The notes beneath the pieces were generated by a model that saw only the letters and a program-made list of their open reading frames with translations, was not told the DNA's origin and made no database searches. Shown here in pieces: positions 1 to 5,084 of a stretch of 10,188 bases of DNA. Origin of the DNA: Clostridia bacterium (GTDB taxonomy: Bacteria; Bacillota; Clostridia; Oscillospirales; Acutalibacteraceae). Each line of letters begins with the position of its first letter. Within the stretch, counting starts at the first letter, position 1. Made by a program: the position numbers and the translations under genes. The stretch covers positions 3,719-13,906 of the forward strand of contig JAUNQL010000013.1 in assembly GCA_030536195.1 (NCBI GenBank), read 5' to 3'.

Positions 1-185
1 GTGATAGAACCAGGAGTCCTGCCTATCATTTCCTTTGCCTCAGAACCAACTGCTACTACTCTATTTGGAGTCGATCTAACATCAACGGCTACAACGGATG
101 GCTCGCGAATAACGATACCTTTTCCCTTAACAAATACGAGGGTATTTGCTGTGCCAAGATCAATTCCAATATCCTGTGTAAACAT
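1..185 (-). CDS. mreB: Rod shape-determining protein MreB, N-terminal part (runs off window)
   Basis: MreB is the bacterial actin homologue that polymerises under the inner membrane and guides lateral cell-wall synthesis. Only the first 61 residues are present; the rest lies beyond the left edge. Seen directly: residues 5-18 read DIGIDLGTANTLVF, the phosphate-1 loop of the actin/Hsp70 ATPase fold, followed by KGKGIVIREPSVVAVD and VGSEAKEMIGRTPGSI, all typical of MreB. The ATG at 185 is preceded by GGAG seven bases upstream, and the maf stop codon sits in that spacer, only three bases before the start. The maf-mreB order matches the classical mre cluster of Firmicutes, so mreC and mreD probably follow outside the window. 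The paralogue Mbl is less likely given the maf neighbour. Confidence 0.95.
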   Translation of the reverse strand, partial: MFTQDIGIDLGTANTLVFVKGKGIVIREPSVVAVDVRSTPNRVVAVGSEAKEMIGRTPGSI

Positions 186-188
186 AAA

Positions 189-776
189 TTAACTCCTTTT
201 TTGTCTTACGCCACAACGCTTAAGGTACTTAACTACTGGCGCAAGTGGAAGACCTACTACACTGTAGAAGTCACCATCTATTCTCTTAACTAGGGTACAA
301 CCGTTGCCCTGTATGCCATAGGCACCGGCCTTATCGAGTGGCTCACCGGAGGCAACATACTCATCTATTTCCTCATCAGTAAGCTCATAGAACTCAACGT
401 CGGTTTTAACAACCTCTGTATAGACATCTCTTGCACTGACAAATGCGATGCCTGTATATACCTGATGAACTTTACCAGAAAGTTCATGGAGCATTCGCTT
501 TGCATCGTCCTTGTCCTTTGGCTTTAGCATAACAACACCATCACAGACCACAATGGTATCCGCACCAAGCACAACTGAGTTAAGCTTAGTGATAGATGGA
601 AGTTCATTATACGAGTCTCGAGCCTTACCAAGTGCCAAATTTTCAACGGCATATTCTGGATGATCAAGGCTTACAGTGCTCTCATCAAACTTTGATGGAG
701 CAACAGTAAAATTGAATCCAGCATCATGAAGTAAGCTACTACGTCTTGGCGACTTTGAAGCAAGAATAAGTTCCAT
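189..776 (-). CDS. maf: Maf family nucleoside triphosphate pyrophosphatase
   Basis: Maf proteins hydrolyse non-canonical or modified nucleoside triphosphates (dTTP/UTP or m5UTP/pseudo-UTP types) to the monophosphate plus pyrophosphate. They were first noted as septum-formation inhibitors. The 195-residue product has the expected family length and motifs: SKSPRR at 7-12 (phosphate binding), GADT with the catalytic aspartate D73, LKPKD near 84-88, SGKVHQVYTG at 100-109, and DKAGAYGIQG at 148-157, which usually marks the dTTP/UTP-type subfamily. The ATG at 776 was chosen because AAGGGG lies just upstream and the family begins at this LILASKSPRR strand; a GTG at 797 would add seven residues inside a leader hairpin region. 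The stop codon is three bases from the mreB start, so the two genes are probably coupled. A hairpin lies just upstream at 800-823. Confidence 0.95.
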   Translation of the reverse strand: MELILASKSPRRSSLLHDAGFNFTVAPSKFDESTVSLDHPEYAVENLALGKARDSYNELPSITKLNSVVLGADTIVVCDGVVMLKPKDKDDAKRMLHELSGKVHQVYTGIAFVSARDVYTEVVKTDVEFYELTDEEIDEYVASGEPLDKAGAYGIQGNGCTLVKRIDGDFYSVVGLPLAPVVKYLKRCGVRQKRS

Positions 777-799
777 AATACCCCTTCTTAGAAACACAA

Positions 800-823
800 G
801 GGCATCGACAAAAGTCGATGCCC
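800..823 (-). terminator. 10-bp hairpin between the zinc-ribbon gene and maf (possible weak terminator or attenuator)
   Basis: The bases form a perfect inverted repeat, GGGCATCGAC and its complement, around a four-base loop (TTTT as transcribed toward maf). It is the only substantial structure in the 65-base gap. The sequence after the stem (TTGTGTTTC) is only moderately T-rich, so termination may be partial, lowering maf-mreB expression relative to the upstream genes. It could instead be an RNA-processing or stabilising hairpin. The other strand is followed by CTATTTTAT, so a role on either strand cannot be excluded, although no plus-strand gene ends here. Confidence 0.55.
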
Positions 824-841
824 CTATTTTATCCCTTGAAA

Positions 842-1303
842 TTAGTTCTCAAATTCAATTTCGAATTCAAGCTTTTCTCCACAGTTAGGGCACTCTACGC
901 TACCCTCTTCAAGGATGCCTTCGTCAACGCAAATAACTTCATGACAAGCTGGGCATTCAACTTCATAGTACTCTGTGTCGTCCTCTTCTACTGGTGCTTC
1001 GTCACGAGCTGGAGCTGCTGGCTCAAATGCATCAGCATGATGCTCGCCACATTCGCAGCACTCATCATCCTCGCACTCACATGCACCATAGATAAGTTCC
1101 TCAACCTGTCCGAGATCCTGATCTACTTCATCAAGCTGTGCGCTCATGAGATCAATTGTCTCTGCCAACTCGTCGTGGCTTTCTGCGAGTTCCTCAAGAA
1201 CATCCATAATTGCTGAGAACATCTTAGTCTCTGATTTTTCAGCGTTTAAGTTAAGTCCTTCTGCAAGACCTCTAAGATAAGCAACCTTTTCTACTATTGT
1301 CAT
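842..1303 (-). CDS. CD1247-like N-terminal domain protein with C-terminal zinc ribbon
   Basis: The function is unknown. The 153-residue product begins TIVEKVAYLRGLAEGLNL, which resembles the N-terminal domain of clostridial CD1247-type proteins as I remember that family. Residues 25-72 form an acidic helical stretch rich in Glu, Leu and Asp, probably a coiled coil or helical hairpin. Residues 74-89 hold a dense Cys/His cluster (C75, C77, C82, C83, C85, H88, H89), then an Ala/Pro/Glu linker at about 92-110. The C-terminal domain has paired CPAC (117-120) and CPNC (138-141) knuckles, a four-cysteine zinc ribbon. The whole protein is strongly acidic, so nucleic-acid binding by charge is unlikely and a protein-protein role is more plausible. 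The ATG at 1303 has GGAGG seven bases upstream. It lies 26 bases after efp and is probably co-transcribed with it. The middle cysteine cluster is an unusual addition (see findings). Confidence 0.75.
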   Translation of the reverse strand: MTIVEKVAYLRGLAEGLNLNAEKSETKMFSAIMDVLEELAESHDELAETIDLMSAQLDEVDQDLGQVEELIYGACECEDDECCECGEHHADAFEPAAPARDEAPVEEDDTEYYEVECPACHEVICVDEGILEEGSVECPNCGEKLEFEIEFEN

Positions 1304-1329
1304 TTGAATACCTCCAAATTAAGCTGTGC

Positions 1330-1887
1330 TTATGCACGACCCATGTATTCGCCTGTTCTTGTATCGATTTGAATCATTTCACCCTCATCGATAAAGAGAG
1401 GAACCTTAACCTCTGCACCAGTTTCAAGTGTAGCTGGCTTTGTTGCGTTTGTAGCTGTGTCGCCCTTGAAACCAGGATCAGTCTGTGTTACCTGGAGCTC
1501 TACAAAGTTAGGTGGCTCAACGCCGAATACCTTGCCCTTGTATGAGAGAACACGGCAAATCATGTTTTCCTTAACGAACTTGAAGTTGTCAGGAAGATCT
1601 GATGAATTGATTGGAACAAGCTCATAAGACTCTTGGTCCATAAAATAATAAAGATCACCATCAGCGTAAGAATATTCCATATCCTTTCTCTCAATGAAAG
1701 CTGTTGGGAACTTAGCTGTTGGGTTATAGCTCTTTTCAATTACGGCACCTGTAAGTACGTTCTTTGTCTTTGTACGAACAAAAGCAGCGCCTTTACCTGG
1801 CTTAACATGCTGGAATTCTACAACCTGGAGAACCTGGCCCTCTTCCTCAAATGTTACACCGTTTCTGAAATCACCTGCTGAAATCAT
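1330..1887 (-). CDS. efp: Elongation factor P
   Basis: EF-P binds ribosomes between the P and E sites and relieves stalling at polyproline stretches. The 185-residue length is standard. Seen directly: the N-terminal KOW-like domain with the tip loop HVKPGKGAAFV, in which K32 is the position modified in many bacteria (lysyl, rhamnosyl or 5-aminopentanol type, depending on lineage); the OB domains; and the C-terminal signature ending GEYMGRA. A lysine at position 32 fits Firmicute EF-P, not the arginine-type protein. The ATG at 1887 has GGAGG seven bases upstream. A sigma-A-like promoter lies just before it. The gene follows an Xaa-Pro aminopeptidase, a pairing seen elsewhere in Firmicutes (yqhT-efp in Bacillus) that links proline-related translation and peptide turnover. 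Confidence 0.98.
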   Translation of the reverse strand: MISAGDFRNGVTFEEEGQVLQVVEFQHVKPGKGAAFVRTKTKNVLTGAVIEKSYNPTAKFPTAFIERKDMEYSYADGDLYYFMDQESYELVPINSSDLPDNFKFVKENMICRVLSYKGKVFGVEPPNFVELQVTQTDPGFKGDTATNATKPATLETGAEVKVPLFIDEGEMIQIDTRTGEYMGRA

Positions 1888-1931
1888 AAGTAAACCTCCG
1901 TTTAGATACTTATTACTTTAATACGCGTTAT

Positions 1932-1960
1932 ATTTTATATTAGTCTTAATCAATTTTCAA
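1932..1960 (-). promoter_or_regulatory. Sigma-A-like promoter of efp
   Basis: Reading the minus strand, TTGAAA (1960-1955) and TAAAAT (1937-1932) are separated by exactly 17 bases; each matches the consensus hexamer at five of six positions. Transcription would start near 1925, giving a leader of about 38 bases before the efp ATG. The flanks are very AT-rich. No terminator is visible between the upstream aminopeptidase stop (1984) and this promoter, so read-through from upstream is also likely. Confidence 0.65.
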
Positions 1961-1964
1961 GACT
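1942..1964. promoter_or_regulatory. Inverted repeat overlapping the efp -35 (candidate operator)
   Basis: Half-sites AGTCTT and AAGACT are separated by 11 bases and straddle the -35 element and spacer of the efp promoter. The position suits a repressor site. Six-base arms arise easily by chance in AT-rich DNA, so this is only a candidate. Confidence 0.25.
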
Positions 1965-1983
1965 TTTATTAATATATTATTAA

Positions 1984-3060
1984 TTATAAGACGATGAGCT
2001 CCTTTGGAAGTGAGCAGAAATTCCTTGCTCCATCCTCTGTTATCATGAGCATATCCTCTATCCTAACACCGAACTTTCCTGGCAAATATATGCCTGGTTC
2101 AACCGTCACAACATGACCTGGTTTTAACACCATATCCTCTGGCGCGCGAGATGAGAGAGTTGGCAATTCGTGAATTTCAACGCCCACTCCGTGGCCCGTT
2201 GAATGGCCAAAGAATTCGCCATATCCTGCCGCCTTGATAATGTCGCGGCAAACAGCATCCGCATCGCGCGCGGTAAGGCCTGCGTGCAACGCCTCAACTC
2301 CTGCGAGTTGAGCAGAAAGCACGGTGCTATAGGCTTTCTTCTGTTCCTCCGATACAGAACCTACAGCGAAGGTTCTGGTTGTATCGGAGTGATAGCCCTC
2401 AAAAATTGCACCATAATCTATTGTGATAAAATCGCCATTTTTGATAGCATAATCGCCTGGCACGCCATGTGGCTTAGATGAATTTTCGCCAGCCACGGCG
2501 ATGGTGTCAAACGACACACCCGATGCTCCGAGCTTGCGCATGCGATAATCAAGCTCGGCTGCGATGTCGCGCTCCTTGACACCCGGCTTTATCAACGGCA
2601 AGGTCTCATTCAAAGCCTGCTCAGCAATCCGCTGAGCACCGAGCAATTTTTCATACTCGGCTTCACTCTTTACCATACGAAGTTCACTAATCAAATTATC
2701 TAAACAATTTGAGAAATCAAGCTCGTATTTTTTAAAGTGATTTTTAAACTTTTCCTCATATGAAACTGTCAGTCTAGACGCTTCAAAAAGGAGTCGCTTC
2801 CCACCAAAATCATCTATAGTCTCATACAGTTGAGTATAGAGGTCATCACCAACCTCTGAAAGCTCAACTTCACAGTCAACAGCCTCTTTTTGCGCCGCCT
2901 CAATATAGCGACTGTCGGTGATAAATTTTGCACCGGTTGAACCGACAATCAAGAACCCATCAGAAGCCGCAAACTCAGTAAAATAGAGCCTGTTCACCTC
3001 TGACATAACAAACGCAACAGCGCCATTTGGGAGCGCTTTTTGTAGAGCCTTTATGTTCAT
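1984..3060 (-). CDS. Xaa-Pro aminopeptidase (peptidase M24B)
   Basis: This cytosolic dimetal peptidase removes an N-terminal residue preceding proline, or cleaves Xaa-Pro dipeptides, recycling proline-containing peptides. The 358-residue product has the creatinase-like N-terminal domain (about 1-130) and the pita-bread catalytic domain (about 135-358). The five expected metal ligands are visible: D215 in TIDYGAIF, D226 in HSDTTRT, H290 in GHSTGHGVG, E321 in VEPGIYLPG and E335 in VRIED. The substrate histidine H198 (KPHG) is also present. The length and the lone N-terminal domain fit the short Firmicute PepP/PepQ/YqhT type; sequence alone does not separate aminopeptidase from prolidase, so no symbol is given. 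The start overlaps the yqeG stop as ATGA, so translation is probably coupled. The gene precedes efp. Confidence 0.93.
   Translation of the reverse strand: MNIKALQKALPNGAVAFVMSEVNRLYFTEFAASDGFLIVGSTGAKFITDSRYIEAAQKEAVDCEVELSEVGDDLYTQLYETIDDFGGKRLLFEASRLTVSYEEKFKNHFKKYELDFSNCLDNLISELRMVKSEAEYEKLLGAQRIAEQALNETLPLIKPGVKERDIAAELDYRMRKLGASGVSFDTIAVAGENSSKPHGVPGDYAIKNGDFITIDYGAIFEGYHSDTTRTFAVGSVSEEQKKAYSTVLSAQLAGVEALHAGLTARDADAVCRDIIKAAGYGEFFGHSTGHGVGVEIHELPTLSSRAPEDMVLKPGHVVTVEPGIYLPGKFGVRIEDMLMITEDGARNFCSLPKELIVL
2347..2389. other. Long hairpin inside the aminopeptidase gene
   Basis: CTCCGATAC pairs with GTATCGGAG (9 bp) and AGAACCT with AGGTTCT (7 bp), giving a 16-bp stem with a single four-base bulge and a seven-base loop. 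It covers the codons for the conserved metal-ligand segment SDTTRTFAVGSVSE. A perfect 8-bp inverted repeat (2293-2312) lies about 35 bases further along. No T-tract follows, so it is not an intrinsic terminator. Its role is unknown. Confidence 0.5.
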
Positions 3061-3575
3061 TTGCTCTCTCTTCTTTCTAACATCCAGAATACGACTTTCT
3101 CACAAAATCTCTTGATTGCAAAGCCAATTTTTTGCTTGGCATCCTTGCCAGCTTGCTTGCAATAAATTGATTTAAAACCAACTATATTTGCACCCATAAT
3201 ATCGGTGAAAAGTTGGTCTCCAACCATGCAAAACTGTGATGGTTTTGTACGAGCTTTAAGCACCGCTCTGTAGTATCCAAATGGGAGCGGTTTACATGAA
3301 AGGCCAACTACAGGAATGCCGTATTGATCGGCCAAAATCTTGGCCCTTTTGGTCTTGCCATTGGAGAGTAAAATCACCTTGATGCCAGCATTTCTAACGC
3401 TGTCCACCCACTCTTTTGCACCTGGGATAGGTGTAGTTGTCCTGTCAAAAGAACTGGTGTTATCAGCGTCCAATGCAACAGCTTTTACTCCCAAAGATTT
3501 GAGGTCGTTCACTGTTACAAAAAGGAGTCCATCCCTTTTCAAATCAGTCTTAAACATCTCTTCAAACGTAATCAA
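3057..3575 (-). CDS. yqeG: YqeG family HAD-IIIA phosphatase
   Basis: YqeG proteins are HAD-superfamily phosphatases conserved in Firmicutes; the physiological substrate is not established. HAD motifs are complete (numbering from the TTG at 3575): motif I DADNT with nucleophile D36 and acid/base D38, motif II LSNG at 70-73, motif III lysine K95 in the SCKPLPFG segment, and motif IV GDQLFTD at 119-125. Start choice: GGAGG at 3588-3584 lies eight bases before a TTG at 3575, giving 172 residues and about 35 residues before motif I, as in relatives. A TTG further upstream at 3590 overlaps that Shine-Dalgarno and cannot use it; an ATG at 3557 would shorten the N-terminus. It has its own promoter and overlaps the peptidase start by four bases. 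In Bacillus, yqeG heads the yqeGH-aroE-yqeI-nadD-yqeK-rsfS cluster, whose other members lie to the right here. Confidence 0.9.
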   Translation of the reverse strand: MITFEEMFKTDLKRDGLLFVTVNDLKSLGVKAVALDADNTSSFDRTTTPIPGAKEWVDSVRNAGIKVILLSNGKTKRAKILADQYGIPVVGLSCKPLPFGYYRAVLKARTKPSQFCMVGDQLFTDIMGANIVGFKSIYCKQAGKDAKQKIGFAIKRFCEKVVFWMLERRESK

Positions 3576-3615
3576 AATTATATCCTCCAAATCAGAGTCA
3601 CTATCTAACTATTAC

Positions 3616-3645
3616 ATTATAACAAAAACAAAACCGGTTGTACAA
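3616..3645 (-). promoter_or_regulatory. Extended -10 promoter of the yqeG operon
   Basis: The minus strand shows TGTTATAAT (3624-3616), a perfect TATAAT preceded by the TGn extended -10 element. A weak -35-like TTGTAC lies 18 bases upstream (3645-3640), inside the rpsU terminator stem. The extended -10 would compensate for the poor -35. The predicted start near 3609 leaves a short leader of about 35 bases before the yqeG start codon. Confidence 0.6.
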
Positions 3646-3657
3646 TCGTACAACCGG
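3621..3657 (-). terminator. Rho-independent terminator of rpsU
   Basis: A perfect 10-bp stem, CCGGTTGTAC paired with GTACAACCGG around a four-base loop (GATT as transcribed), is followed by TTTTGTTTTTGTT. It starts nine bases after the rpsU stop codon. This is a strong intrinsic terminator and the clearest transcription end in the window. Confidence 0.92.
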
Positions 3658-3666
3658 CTGTTTTAA

Positions 3667-3843
3667 TTATTTGTACTTACGTTTACGAGCTGCCTCTGAT
3701 TTTTTCTTTCTCTTTACAGATGGCTTTTCATAATGCTCTCTTTTACGAACTTCCTGGATAACACCGTCACGAGAAGTTTGTCTTTTAAAGCGTCTAAGTG
3801 CGTTGTCAAGAGACTCGCCCTCTTTTACTTTAACTTCGCTCAT
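3667..3843 (-). CDS. rpsU: 30S ribosomal protein S21
   Basis: S21 is a small, highly basic protein of the 30S subunit that sits near the anti-Shine-Dalgarno end of 16S rRNA and assists initiation. The 58-residue product reads MSEVKVKEGESLDNALRRFKRQ, then EVRKREHYEKPSVKRKKKSEAARK near the end, which is diagnostic for S21 in sequence and length. The ATG at 3843 has a very strong purine-rich site, GGAGGGAGGG, about six bases upstream. The gene is a self-contained unit: a near-consensus promoter (3907-3935), a leader hairpin (3885-3901) and a terminator (3621-3657). It sits between the mscS-ended operon and the yqeG operon, without the common yqeY partner. Confidence 0.97.
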   Translation of the reverse strand: MSEVKVKEGESLDNALRRFKRQTSRDGVIQEVRKREHYEKPSVKRKKKSEAARKRKYK

Positions 3844-3884
3844 TTATGTCCCTCCCTCCGAAATGTAGGGTTAATAATCAAATT

Positions 3885-3901
3885 AGTCTACCGACTAGAC
3901 T
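3885..3901 (-). promoter_or_regulatory. Inverted repeat at the start of the rpsU leader
   Basis: AGTCTA and TAGACT flank a five-base loop (GTCGG as transcribed), right at or just after the predicted transcription start (about 3900). It could be a 5'-end stabilising hairpin, an operator placed to block initiation, or an autoregulatory S21 site. The half-sites resemble the repeat at the efp promoter. The stem is only six base pairs. Confidence 0.4.
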
Positions 3902-3906
3902 GCTAA

Positions 3907-3935
3907 ATTATATAACAAGAGTATTTTAAAGTCAA
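3907..3935 (-). promoter_or_regulatory. Sigma-A promoter of rpsU
   Basis: The minus strand carries TTGACT (3935-3930), a spacer of exactly 17 bases, and a perfect TATAAT (3912-3907). Eleven of twelve hexamer positions match consensus, making it the best promoter in the window. The -35 begins three bases after the mscS stop codon. Transcription would start near 3900, giving a leader of about 57 bases. No terminator separates mscS from it, so rpsU may also receive read-through. Confidence 0.85.
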
Positions 3936-3938
3936 TTG

Positions 3939-5072
3939 TTATTTATCCGTTTTTTCGTTGTAAACACTGACACTTGGGAATGCGAAAGATGCGCCATTCT
4001 TCTCAACTATATCTTTAATCTTGAAGTTGATATCCTCTTGAACTTTGAGGCTTGGATCAAGTGCAGTTGTCTTTGTGAAGTATAAAACTCTAATGTCCTG
4101 GCTTGAGTCGCCAAAGCCCTTAAATGCTACAAGTATGCGGTCTTGCTGGACTTCCCTGTGCTCCTCGAGCATAGTTTTAATGTCCTCAATTACATTTCGC
4201 AATGTTGCTGCATCGGCATCATATGTGAGACCGATTGTTGTATCAACATAGCGCTTGCTCATCCTTGTGCAGTTGGTAATTGGCTCGTCAACAAGCTTGG
4301 AGTTTGGCATCACAATTACCGTGTCGGCAACCGTCCTCACCCTTGTGCTGCGCATTGTTATATCCTCAACTGTACCCTCAACGGACGGAGTTTTGATATA
4401 GTCGCCAACATCAAATGGCTTGTCCGCAACAATTGAAAATCCTGCGAAGAGATTTGATGCTGTGCTCTGAGCTGCGAGTGAAAAAGTAAGACCGCCAAGT
4501 CCAAGACCTGTGATAAGTCCTGTGATGTTATAACCAAGTTCACTGATGATTACTACAACTGCCAAAGCAATGATAATAACCTTGAGCACATTGGCGATAA
4601 ACTTAATAGCTACGGCGTTTGCGCGCTTGTTTGTCTCCTCCATTTTCATAATCTGTGAGGTGACAAATGGCGTGAAATTTACAAGCGCCCAAGTGATCAA
4701 AACTATGTTTGAGATCCTGAAAAGTTTGTTTATTAGTGCAACAACAGGAGCTGGGAATCCCATGATGAGAAAGCCCAAATAGAATCCAAAAATAAAGAAG
4801 AAAGTTTTTAATGGGCCTTGAACGGAGGTTCTAATACCCGCTCCAATTACAAGATTATTCTTAAAAATCTTTGTGAAAATATTTGAGATGTTCTTGGAGA
4901 GCCACTTCCTAAAAATGAGGAAGAGAATTATTACTATAACTCCCAAAATCATCTGAATATAGTTGTTTGAAACATAATTCACCGCATCTTGCCAAAACTG
5001 CTGTATGTTAGCAACAAAGCCAATATTTTCACTGGTTGTTTCAACAACTTCTTCTACTGCAATATCATTCAT
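3939..5072 (-). CDS. MscS-family small-conductance mechanosensitive ion channel
   Basis: MscS channels open when membrane tension rises during hypo-osmotic shock and release small solutes. The 377-residue product has an N-terminal amphipathic or periplasmic stretch (1-36), then hydrophobic helices near 39-56, 88-107, 119-139 and 158-178. The pore-lining helix follows at about 183-213, a Gly/Ala-rich segment containing GLGLGGLTFSLAAQS. FSIVADKPFDVGDYI (212-226) marks the start of the beta domain, and the soluble vestibule runs to the C-terminus. Having more than three membrane helices places it among the larger MscS-like proteins (YkuT/YhdY-like), not the three-helix E. coli MscS. The ATG at 5072 was chosen over an adjacent TTG at 5075 because AAAGGTG lies at better spacing. 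It begins 12 bases after leuS and is the last gene of that operon. Confidence 0.93.
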   Translation of the reverse strand: MNDIAVEEVVETTSENIGFVANIQQFWQDAVNYVSNNYIQMILGVIVIILFLIFRKWLSKNISNIFTKIFKNNLVIGAGIRTSVQGPLKTFFFIFGFYLGFLIMGFPAPVVALINKLFRISNIVLITWALVNFTPFVTSQIMKMEETNKRANAVAIKFIANVLKVIIIALAVVVIISELGYNITGLITGLGLGGLTFSLAAQSTASNLFAGFSIVADKPFDVGDYIKTPSVEGTVEDITMRSTRVRTVADTVIVMPNSKLVDEPITNCTRMSKRYVDTTIGLTYDADAATLRNVIEDIKTMLEEHREVQQDRILVAFKGFGDSSQDIRVLYFTKTTALDPSLKVQEDINFKIKDIVEKNGASFAFPSVSVYNEKTDK

Positions 5073-5084
5073 CAAGTTTCACCT

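Noticed and set aside
1..192. Plus-strand open frame at the left edge
   Set aside because: The minus strand encodes an unmistakable MreB N-terminus with a good ribosome binding site; the plus frame is its shadow.
818..1216. Open plus-strand frame of 132 codons with a hydrophobic, Cys-rich translation
   Set aside because: It lies antisense to the acidic zinc-ribbon gene; the hydrophobic residues are the complement of Glu/Asp codons. There is no family similarity and no ribosome binding site.
1967..1990. AT-only imperfect palindrome after the aminopeptidase stop (ATTAATA/TATTAAT) as a terminator
   Set aside because: The stem has no GC pairs and no proper T-tract follows, so it would not be stable enough to terminate.
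2293..2312. Perfect 8-bp inverted repeat CTCAACTC/GAGTTGAG with a four-base loop
   Set aside because: A repeat of this size is expected about once per window by chance and lies in coding sequence. It is mentioned only because a much longer hairpin is nearby.
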